Part shown: piece after piece, positions 54,160-60,361 of the stretch
Numbering within the stretch: position 1 is the stretch's first letter
How the letters are laid out: each line of letters starts with the position of its first letter
Assembly: GCA_000955875.1 (NCBI GenBank)
Contig: JYOE01000001.1
Location: 1 to 60,361 of the forward strand
Origin: Terrabacter sp. 28
Lineage (GTDB): Bacteria > Actinomycetota > Actinomycetes > Actinomycetales > Dermatophilaceae
Reading direction: 5' to 3'
Length of the DNA stretch: 60,361 nt
Translations under genes and position numbers: made by a program
The notes under the pieces: generated by a model
Database searches by the model: none
What the model was told of the DNA's origin: nothing
What the model saw: only the letters and a program-made list of their open reading frames with translations

Positions 54160-55596
54160 ATGGTTGGCATGACCACCCTTGCCGCGGCCCGACCGCTCGC
54201 CCTCGACCCCGATCGGCTGCTGCCCGTCGACCCCGGCACGCGCGAGATCGCCCGTCGGCTCTACGCCGCCGTCGCCTCGCTGCCGATCATCTCGCCGCAC
54301 GGCCACGTGCCACCGGCGTGGCTGGCCGACGACGTGCCGTTCACCGACCCGACGTCGCTGCTCATCGCGCCCGACCACTACGTCTTCCGCCTGCTGCACG
54401 CCCAGGGCGTACGGCTGGACGACCTCGGCGTCGCCGGCCGGCCCCTGGACGCCGCCGCGTCCCGCAACGCCTTCCGCCTCCTCGCCGAGCACTGGAAGGC
54501 GTTCCGGGGCACGCCGAGCCGCTTCTGGATGGACAGCGTGCTCGCCGACGTCTTCGGCGTGACGGAGCGGCTCGCACCCGAGACGGCCGACGCGATCTAC
54601 GACCGCATCGCCGAGACGATCGTGCGGCCCGACTTCCGGCCCCGGTCCCTGATGGACCGGTTCGGCATCGAGGTGCTCGCCACGACGGACGACCCCGCCG
54701 ACGACCTGCACCACCACCGCGTGCTGCGCGACGACGAGAGCTTCGCGCCGCGGGTCGTCCCGACGTTCCGTCCCGACCGCTACCTCGAGCCGTTTGGCGC
54801 CGGCTTCGCCGACCTCATGACCGACCTGGCGCGCACCAGCGGCGTCGACACCGGCTCGTATGCCGGCTACATCGCCGCGCTGGAGGAGCGCCGCCGCTTC
54901 TTCAAGGCCAACGGCGCCGTGTCGTCGGACCACTCGCACGCCGACGTCGAGACGCTCGTGCTCGATGTCGCCGACGCGGCCCGCATCTACGACGCCGCCC
55001 TGCGGGGGGTCGTGAGCCCGGGCGACGCGACGGCGTTCCGTCGCCACATGCTCGTGGAGATGGCGCGGATGGCGACCGAGGACGGCCTCGTCATGACGCT
55101 GCACCCCGGCGTGCACCGCAACCACCACACACCGACGTTCGAGGCCTTCGGCGCGGACACCGGCCACGACATCCCGACCACCGTCGAGTTCACGAAGGGC
55201 CTGCAGCCGCTGCTCGACCGGTTCGGCACAGCTGACGGGTTCCAGCTGGTGCTCTTCACCCTCGACGAGACGGTGTTCTCGCGGGAGATCGCGCCGCTCG
55301 CCGGCTTCTACCCGAGCGTCTACGCGGGCGCCCCGTGGTGGTTCCTCGACGCCCCCGAGGCGGTGCGCCGGTTCCGCGGCGCGGTCACCGAGACGGCCGG
55401 CTTCTACCGCACGTCCGGGTTCATCGACGACACCCGCGCGTTCCTCTCCATCCCGGCGCGCCACGACATGTCGCGCCGCCTCGACAGCGGCTACCTCGCG
55501 CAGCTCGTCGCCGAGCACCGCCTCGACGAGGACGAGGCGCTCGAGACGGCCGTCGACCTCGTGACGTCGATCCCCAGGAAGGCGTTCAAGCTGTGA
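54160..55596 (+). CDS. uxaC: Glucuronate isomerase (uronate isomerase)
   Basis: 478 residues. ATG 54160 has GAGG 6 bases upstream; ATG 54169 is an in-frame alternative. The amidohydrolase-fold family signature SPHGHVPPAWLADD (metal His-x-His, about 45-47) opens the protein; further family blocks: FTDPTSLLIAPDHYVFRLLH, RFWMDSVLADVFGV, VLATTDDPADDLHHH, FRPDRYLEPFG, MTLHPGVHRNHHTP (about 312-325), and SVYAGAPWWFLDAP near the C-terminus. It turns D-glucuronate into D-fructuronate. First of three overlapping genes, followed by uxuB (GTGA overlap). Confidence 0.96.
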   Translation: MVGMTTLAAARPLALDPDRLLPVDPGTREIARRLYAAVASLPIISPHGHVPPAWLADDVPFTDPTSLLIAPDHYVFRLLHAQGVRLDDLGVAGRPLDAAASRNAFRLLAEHWKAFRGTPSRFWMDSVLADVFGVTERLAPETADAIYDRIAETIVRPDFRPRSLMDRFGIEVLATTDDPADDLHHHRVLRDDESFAPRVVPTFRPDRYLEPFGAGFADLMTDLARTSGVDTGSYAGYIAALEERRRFFKANGAVSSDHSHADVETLVLDVADAARIYDAALRGVVSPGDATAFRRHMLVEMARMATEDGLVMTLHPGVHRNHHTPTFEAFGADTGHDIPTTVEFTKGLQPLLDRFGTADGFQLVLFTLDETVFSREIAPLAGFYPSVYAGAPWWFLDAPEAVRRFRGAVTETAGFYRTSGFIDDTRAFLSIPARHDMSRRLDSGYLAQLVAEHRLDEDEALETAVDLVTSIPRKAFKL

Positions 55597-57023
55597 GCAC
55601 CCGCACGAGCCCCACCCCGTCCAAGCCGCCGTATGCCGTCAGCGACGTGCCGGGGGAACGGCTGAGTCGCCGGCGCGCCGGCCGTCCCGCCGCCCCCGTG
55701 CGCATCGTCCACCTCGGTGTCGGCAACTTCTTCCGCGCGCACGCCGCGTGGTACACCGAGCACGCCCCCGACGCGGACGACTGGGGGATCGCCGCCTTCA
55801 CGGGGCGGTCGGCCGCCGTCGCCGACGCGCTGTCCGCCCAGGACGGCCTCTACACGCTGCTCGTTCGGGGTGAGCAGGGCGCGCGCCCTGAGGTGGTGTC
55901 GAGCCTCAGCGCGGTGCACCCAGGCAACGACCTCCCGTCGCTTCGCCGCTACCTGGCGGACCCTGCTGTGGTCGTCGTGACGACGACGGTGACCGAGGCC
56001 GGCTACAAGCGCGCGGGTGACGGTGGCCTCGACGTCACTGATGCTGACGTGGCGGCGGACATCGCTGCGCTGCAGGCCGATCCGGTCGAGGGAGTCGTCA
56101 GCACGACGCCCGGTCGTCTCGTCGCAGGCCTCTTGGCGCGACGCGCTGCGGGAGCAGGCGCTCTCGCCGTCGTCCCCAACGACAACGTGCCCGACAACGG
56201 CGACATGGTGGCCCGGGTCGTCGGCGAGCTGGCCGTCCGTGTCGACCCCGACCTCGCTGCCTGGATCGACGACAACGTCTCGTTCGTGACGACGATGGTC
56301 GACCGCATCACCCCGCGCACCACGGACGACGACCGTGCCGCGGTGCGCGAGCTCACCGGCTTCGACGACGCGGCCGTCGTGCCCACCGAGCCGTTCTCGG
56401 AGTGGGTGCTGGCCGGGGACTTCCCGGGCGGTCGACCGGCCTGGGACGCCGCGGGCGCACGGGTCGTCGACGACGTGCGCCCCTTCGAGCGCCGCAAGCT
56501 GTGGCTGCTCAACGGCTCTCACTCGCTCATGGCGTATGCCGCATCGGCCCTCGGGCACGAGACGGTGGCCGACGCGATCGCCGACCCCGTCGTCAGGTCC
56601 TGGGTCGAGGAGTGGTGGGACGCAGCAGGACCCCACCTCGACCTGCCCGCCGACGACGTGACGAGCTACCGTGCGGCGCTGCTCGACCGCTACTGCAACC
56701 GGGGCATCCGACACCTGCTCGCCCAGATCGCCGCCGACGGCTCGCAGAAGGTGCCGATCCGTGCGGTTCCCGTCATCCGCGCCGAGCTCGACCGCGGTGT
56801 CGCAGCGCCCGGAGCCACGCGTCTCGTCGCCGCCTGGGTGGCCCACCTGCGCGGGATAGGTGCCCCCGTCACCGACGCCCGCGCCCGCGAGGTGACCGGG
56901 CTGGCCTCCGGCACCGTCGAGGAAGCCGTGCGCCGGACGCTCGCGTGGCTCGACCTCGACGACGAGCGGCTCGTCGCCGTCGTGTCGCGGCAGGTGCACG
57001 ACCTCGAGGCCAGGTCGCGATGA
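55593..57023 (+). CDS. uxuB: Fructuronate reductase (mannitol dehydrogenase family)
   Basis: 476 residues. GTG 55593 overlaps the uxaC stop. Rossmann start RIVHLGVGNFFRAHAAWYTE (about 35-54), VVTTTVTEAGYKR (about 128-140), AVVPNDNVPDNGDMVARVV (about 194-212), FVTTMVDRITPRTTDDD (about 231-247) and the catalytic-Lys segment KLWLLNGSHSLMAYAA (about 302-317) define the long-chain mannitol/uronate dehydrogenases. Members in hexuronate operons reduce D-fructuronate to D-mannonate with NADH; a mannitol-type role is less likely given uxaC upstream. It couples to the kinase downstream by an ATGA overlap. Confidence 0.92.
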   Translation: MSTRTSPTPSKPPYAVSDVPGERLSRRRAGRPAAPVRIVHLGVGNFFRAHAAWYTEHAPDADDWGIAAFTGRSAAVADALSAQDGLYTLLVRGEQGARPEVVSSLSAVHPGNDLPSLRRYLADPAVVVVTTTVTEAGYKRAGDGGLDVTDADVAADIAALQADPVEGVVSTTPGRLVAGLLARRAAGAGALAVVPNDNVPDNGDMVARVVGELAVRVDPDLAAWIDDNVSFVTTMVDRITPRTTDDDRAAVRELTGFDDAAVVPTEPFSEWVLAGDFPGGRPAWDAAGARVVDDVRPFERRKLWLLNGSHSLMAYAASALGHETVADAIADPVVRSWVEEWWDAAGPHLDLPADDVTSYRAALLDRYCNRGIRHLLAQIAADGSQKVPIRAVPVIRAELDRGVAAPGATRLVAAWVAHLRGIGAPVTDARAREVTGLASGTVEEAVRRTLAWLDLDDERLVAVVSRQVHDLEARSR

Positions 57024-58630
57024 CCGGTGCGCCCCGCGTCGTGATCGGTCTCGACGTCGGCACGACCGCCGCCAAGGCCGTCGCGTTCGGCATCGGGGAG
57101 TGGCAGCCGGTGGAACGTGTCTCGGCGGTCCACGAGTACCCGCTCGTCCGACCCAGGTCGGGCTGGCGGGTGCAGGACCCCGGGGCGGTCCTGCGCGCCG
57201 TCGACCGCGCGCTCTCGGACGTCGTCGCTGCGCTGGATGGCACCACCGTGGTGGAGGCCGTCTCGATCAGCACCGCCATGCACGGGGTCATCGCCCTCGA
57301 TCGCGACCAGCAGCCGCTCACCCCGATCGTGACGTGGGCCGACGCGCGGGCCCGGGACGAGGCACGAGAGCTTCGCGCGACGCCGACGGCGGCCGAGCTG
57401 CAGCGATCGTCGGGCACGCCGGTGCACTCGATGTCGCCGCTGACGAAGCTGCGCTGGTTCTCCCGTCACGAGCCGGAGCTGACGGCCCGAGCCGCCACGT
57501 GGGCCGGCCTCAAGGACCTCGTCGTCCACTCCCTCACCGGACGGGTCGTCACCGAGCTGTCCTCGGCCAGCGGCACCGGTCTGCTCTCCATCGCGGACCG
57601 CACCTGGGATCCTCGCGCACTCGAGCTCGCCGGCGTGCGCCGCGACCAGCTGCCCGAGGTCCTGCCGACCACGAGCTCCCTCCCGCTCTCGGCGTCGGCT
57701 GCCGCTCGCACCGGCCTGCCGCCCGGCACGCCGGTGGTGCTGGGCGCCGGTGACGGGCCGCTAGGCAACCTCGGCACGGGCGCGCTGCGTCGCGGTGTCG
57801 CCGGACTCTCGCTGGGGACGAGCGGCGCTCTGCGGCTCGTCGTGGACGAGCCGTTCGCGGACCCGACAGGGCGGCTCTTCTGCTACGCCCTGACCGACGA
57901 CAGATGGGTCGTCGGCACCCCCATCAGCAACGGGGGAGCGGTCGTGCGCTGGGCGGGCTCGGTGCTCGCCGCGGACCTGCCCGATGGCCCCGACCGCGAT
58001 GCCGACGTGCTCGCGCTTGCCGCGGGCGTGCCGCCCGGCAGCGAGGGGCTCGTCATGCTGCCGTTCCTCCTCGCCGAACGCGGGCCGCTCTGGGACGCCG
58101 ACGTCCGAGGAGCCTTCCTCGGGCTGCGCCAGCACCACACGAGGGGCCACTTCGTGCGGGCGGCCGTCGAGGGCGTGGCGTTCCAGCTGGCCACGGTTCT
58201 CGACGGGCTCGACACCGTCGGCCCGGTGACGTCGATCCGTGCGACCGGTGGTGTCTTCCGCGCACCGCTGTGGCGCGAGGTGCTCGGGGGAGTCCTCGGC
58301 CGCCCGCTCCTCGTGACGGCCGGCGCGGAGGGGTCTGCGCTCGGCGCTGCAGCCCTGGGCCTGCACGCGATCGGAGAGGCGCCGACGCTCGAGTCCGCCC
58401 TGGAGGCGCTGGCGCCCGGCCTGCTCGATGCCGACCCGCTGGGGGCGGACACGATCGTCCCCGACGCCGCCGACGTCGCCGCGTACCGCGCGGCACGGGA
58501 CTCGGCCGCGGGGCGACTGCGCGAGCTCGCAGCGGCCGCCGACCTGCTCGCCGTTCCCACGCCCGGACCGGGCGCCACCGACGCCGCTCAGAGCCGGTCG
58601 GCCACCACCCCGGCAACAAGCGGCAACTGA
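57020..58630 (+). CDS. gntK: FGGY-family kinase, predicted gluconokinase
   Basis: 536 residues. FGGY start VVIGLDVGTTAAKAVAFGIG (about 8-27); STAMHGVIALDRDQQPLTPI (about 85-104) and TWADARARDEARELR are the form seen in B. subtilis-type GntK rather than xylulokinases; VVLGAGDGPLGNLGTGALRR (about 239-258), LSLGTSGALR (phosphate 2), EGVAFQLATVLDGLD and the adenosine motif IRATGGVFRAPLWREVLGG (about 413-431). It would make 6-phosphogluconate, the substrate of gnd. The last six codons carry the third operator-like site. Directly coupled to uxuB. Confidence 0.88.
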   Translation: MTGAPRVVIGLDVGTTAAKAVAFGIGEWQPVERVSAVHEYPLVRPRSGWRVQDPGAVLRAVDRALSDVVAALDGTTVVEAVSISTAMHGVIALDRDQQPLTPIVTWADARARDEARELRATPTAAELQRSSGTPVHSMSPLTKLRWFSRHEPELTARAATWAGLKDLVVHSLTGRVVTELSSASGTGLLSIADRTWDPRALELAGVRRDQLPEVLPTTSSLPLSASAAARTGLPPGTPVVLGAGDGPLGNLGTGALRRGVAGLSLGTSGALRLVVDEPFADPTGRLFCYALTDDRWVVGTPISNGGAVVRWAGSVLAADLPDGPDRDADVLALAAGVPPGSEGLVMLPFLLAERGPLWDADVRGAFLGLRQHHTRGHFVRAAVEGVAFQLATVLDGLDTVGPVTSIRATGGVFRAPLWREVLGGVLGRPLLVTAGAEGSALGAAALGLHAIGEAPTLESALEALAPGLLDADPLGADTIVPDAADVAAYRAARDSAAGRLRELAAAADLLAVPTPGPGATDAAQSRSATTPATSGN

Positions 58631-58660
58631 TTGCCGGGTGCGGTCCGCCGGACCTGTACT
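58612..58660 (+). promoter_or_regulatory. Operator and promoter of the glucuronide transporter gene
   Basis: GGCAACAAGCGGCAAC (58612-58627) lies inside the last codons of the kinase gene; its second half-site also pairs with TTGCCG (CGGCAA-CTGA-TTGCCG, 58621-58636). That TTGCCG (58631-58636) could serve as the -35 of a promoter with TGTACT (58655-58660) as -10, 18 bases apart, so a bound regulator would cover the -35 box. Confidence 0.6.
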
Positions 58661-58708
58661 TGAAACATCACCCGGCAGAAATGCCCAGCCCACAAAGGAG
58701 TTCGGCTG

Positions 58709-60178
58709 ATGGCCTCCATCACCACAGAGCAGATCGCTCAGAAGTTCATCGACGAGCGGCTGCCCAAGCGCTCGGTCGTCGGCTACGGGTTCGGCGACTT
58801 CGCCAACAACCTGGCCTTCACGCTGAGCACGGCGTTCCTGCTGTACTACTACACCGACGTCGCGGGTCTCTCGGCCGCCGCCGTCGCGACGATGTTCTTC
58901 GTCGTGCGGCTCTGGGACGCCTTCGCTGACATGTTCGCCGGCCGGCTCGTTGACCGGACGATGACGCGGATGGGCAAGTTCCGTCCCTTCATCCTCTTCG
59001 GCGCCGTGCCGCTCCTCTTCCTCAGCTTCCTCACGTTCCACGTGCCGAGCTCGCTCGAGGACGGCGCCAAGCTCCTGTACGCGTACGTCACCTACGCCGT
59101 TCTGGGGCTGCTGTACTCGCTCGTCAACATCCCCTACGGCTCCCTCGCCTCGGCGATGACGCAGTCGGTCAAGGAGCGTGCCAAGCTGGTCTCGTCCCGC
59201 TTCTTCGGCGGCGCCGTCGGCGGCATCGTCCTCACCTACATCATCGCGCCGAAGATCTCCGACCTGAAGTCGGAGAAGAAGACGCTGAGCGCCGCCCAGT
59301 ACCAGGAGAAGGTCCAGGCGATCTTCACCCAGACGACCCTGCTCTTCATCGTCATCGGCTCGCTGGCCTACCTCGTCACCTGGTACCTCTGCCGCGAGCA
59401 GGTCGTGCGCACCGCGCCTCGGGTGTCGCTGCGCGAGACCTGGGACACGCTCCGCAGCAACAAGCCGCTCGGTTACCTGTGCGCCGCGAGCTTCTTCTAC
59501 CTGATCGGGCTGTTCGCCGTCGGTGGCGCCTCGGCCTACTACGCGCAGTACGTCATGGGCGACATCAAGTGGCTCGGCCCGATCACCCTCGTCAACAGCG
59601 GCATCTCCATCGTCGCGGCTCCGTTCATCCCGAAGCTCGTCGACCGATTCGGCAAGAAGTCCCTCTTCCAGTGGTGTGGCCTGTTCACCGTCGTGGGCGG
59701 CATCGCCCTCTTCTTCACCCCGACCGGCGCGGCCGCTCCTGCTCTGATCTTCCTCGGCATCAAGGGAATCGGCGCCGCACTGATCAACACGATCATGTTC
59801 GGGCTCGAGGCCGACACGGTCGAGTACGGCGAGTGGAAGTCGGGCACGCGCTCCGAGGGCGCGACGTATGCGGTCTTCTCCTTCACGCGCAAGATCACCC
59901 AGTCGATCGGCGGCGCGGTCGGTGCCGCAGCCCTCGCCTTCGGCGGCTACCTCTCCGCCACCGCGGCGGTGCCGAACCCGGTGCAGCCCGAGTCGGCGGT
60001 CACGGCCATCCGATTCACCATCGGCCTGCTGCCCGCCCTGGTCGCTCTCATCGCGATGGTGATCTTCTGGAAGTACCCGCTGAGCGACCAGCGCTTCCGC
60101 GAGATCCGCAACGAGACCGAGCTGCGCAAGGCCCGGCAGGGCCACCTCGTGCAGCCCGACGGCACCGTCGTCGACTGA
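58709..60178 (+). CDS. GPH-family glucuronide/hexuronide:cation symporter
   Basis: 489 residues, ribosome site AAAGGAG 9 bases before the ATG. Features of the GPH (MelB/UidB) family: KRSVVGYGFGDFANNLAFTL (about 20-39), YYYTDVAGLSAAAVATMFFV, the loop 2-3 signature DMFAGRLVDRTMTRMGKFRP (about 72-91), LVNIPYGSLASAMTQSVKER (about 141-160), and FGLEADTVEYGEWKSGTRSE (about 370-389). Twelve helices. It brings in glucuronides or free hexuronates with Na+ or H+ and is the entry point for the pathway. Ends in a clear terminator at 60185. Confidence 0.92.
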   Translation: MASITTEQIAQKFIDERLPKRSVVGYGFGDFANNLAFTLSTAFLLYYYTDVAGLSAAAVATMFFVVRLWDAFADMFAGRLVDRTMTRMGKFRPFILFGAVPLLFLSFLTFHVPSSLEDGAKLLYAYVTYAVLGLLYSLVNIPYGSLASAMTQSVKERAKLVSSRFFGGAVGGIVLTYIIAPKISDLKSEKKTLSAAQYQEKVQAIFTQTTLLFIVIGSLAYLVTWYLCREQVVRTAPRVSLRETWDTLRSNKPLGYLCAASFFYLIGLFAVGGASAYYAQYVMGDIKWLGPITLVNSGISIVAAPFIPKLVDRFGKKSLFQWCGLFTVVGGIALFFTPTGAAAPALIFLGIKGIGAALINTIMFGLEADTVEYGEWKSGTRSEGATYAVFSFTRKITQSIGGAVGAAALAFGGYLSATAAVPNPVQPESAVTAIRFTIGLLPALVALIAMVIFWKYPLSDQRFREIRNETELRKARQGHLVQPDGTVVD

Positions 60179-60184
60179 CCCCAC

Positions 60185-60240
60185 AGGGCCGGTGCCGCGC
60201 AGCCCGCGCGACACCGGCCCTTTCCTTGTCCTTTTTCCCT
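60185..60240 (+). terminator. Rho-independent terminator of the transporter gene
   Basis: AGGGCCGGTGCCGCGC (60185-60200) pairs with GCGCGACACCGGCCCT (60206-60221) with one mismatch, followed by a T/C-rich tail (TTTCCTTGTCCTTTTT). It begins 7 bases after the stop codon. Confidence 0.9.
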
Positions 60241-60268
60241 GTCCGCCCGCAGAGCCCCAAGAGGCCTC

Positions 60269-60361
60269 ATGAGCACCACCGGCGCCATCGGAGCCCCCGT
60301 GTCTCGGGCCTTGCACGCACGGCTCCTCGACACGCTCGCACGCGAGATCGTCTCGGGTGAC
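60269..60361 (+). CDS. Partial GntR-family transcriptional regulator (N-terminus only)
   Basis: The first 31 codons of a gene running off the window, starting at ATG 60269. RALHARLLDTLAREIVSGD is the typical first helix and turn of a GntR winged helix. It may regulate the uronate genes beside it (FadR-group GntR proteins such as UxuR/ExuR do so in enterobacteria), which makes it, with the LacI protein, one of two candidates for the GGCAAC sites. Confidence 0.7.
   Translation, partial: MSTTGAIGAPVSRALHARLLDTLAREIVSGD

Noticed and set aside
57020..58630. Xylulokinase
   Set aside because: The MHGVIALD and GDGPLGNLG blocks follow the gluconokinase form, and no xylose isomerase is present; the neighbourhood calls for a gluconate kinase.

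Overview
The window is very GC-rich (about 70% by eye), codes densely on both strands with strong GC3 bias, and uses many GTG starts, ATGA/GTGA stop-start overlaps and probable leaderless genes. It also carries a class A RNase P RNA, an RsbU/RsbV/RsbW-type switch and a SigE-like sigma factor. I infer a chromosomal segment of a high-GC actinomycete, probably a member of Micrococcales close to Intrasporangiaceae. That placement is from style and gene content, not from a marker comparison.

Layout. 1-3.75 kb: a partial membrane protein and a partner-switch module (STAS antagonist, HATPase anti-sigma kinase, GAF-PP2C phosphatase). 3.84-11.85 kb: rnpB, then a 7.5-kb stretch bounded by a perfect 28-bp copy of the rnpB 3' end. 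It holds several decayed genes (aldo/keto reductase fragments, a TetR gene without a normal start codon, a 5'-truncated conserved gene) and looks like an old integrated island without an integrase. 11.9-16.1 kb: a large secreted subtilase and a 3-hydroxyacid dehydrogenase-like enzyme. 16.3-22.8 kb: an operon for an amino-acid ABC importer, an M20 peptidase, a secreted cyanophycinase-like S51 enzyme and an RpiR regulator. 22.9-26.6 kb: a secreted alpha/beta hydrolase, asparagine synthase and a 2H phosphoesterase. 26.6-29.7 kb: a tightly overlapped acyl-CoA dehydrogenase / PIG-L-methyltransferase / GT2 cluster, followed by serA (29.8-31.0 kb). 31.1-34.7 kb: a GntR regulator and a D-2-hydroxyacid dehydrogenase (FAD plus Fe-S) fired from one palindromic, apparently leaderless bidirectional promoter. 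34.7-44.2 kb: Hsp70-like protein, RibD-like reductase, P-loop kinase, ECF sigma factor with membrane partner, MFS exporter, PGRP amidase and an APH-family kinase.

44.3-60.4 kb is the most interesting part. It encodes larC, larB and larE (synthesis of the nickel-pincer nucleotide cofactor), a LarA-superfamily enzyme with all nickel-pincer residues, 6-phosphogluconate dehydrogenase, beta-glucuronidase, a LacI regulator, glucuronate isomerase (uxaC), fructuronate reductase (uxuB), an FGGY gluconokinase, a GPH glucuronide symporter and the start of a GntR regulator. No mannonate dehydratase (uxuA) or KDG kinase is seen here. The set reads as a complete alternative route: glucuronide -> D-glucuronate -> D-fructuronate -> D-mannonate -> (nickel-dependent C2 epimerization) D-gluconate -> 6-phosphogluconate -> ribulose 5-phosphate. 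Three 16-bp GGCAAC direct-repeat sites, ahead of the glucuronidase, between the epimerase and uxaC, and ahead of the transporter, mark a likely common operator. gnd, larE and larB appear to form one transcription unit, tying cofactor supply to the last step of the pathway.

A word-level oddity runs through the whole window: GGCATAC/GTATGCC occurs about 29 times by eye, several-fold above composition, and brings rare ATA and TAT codons into genes.
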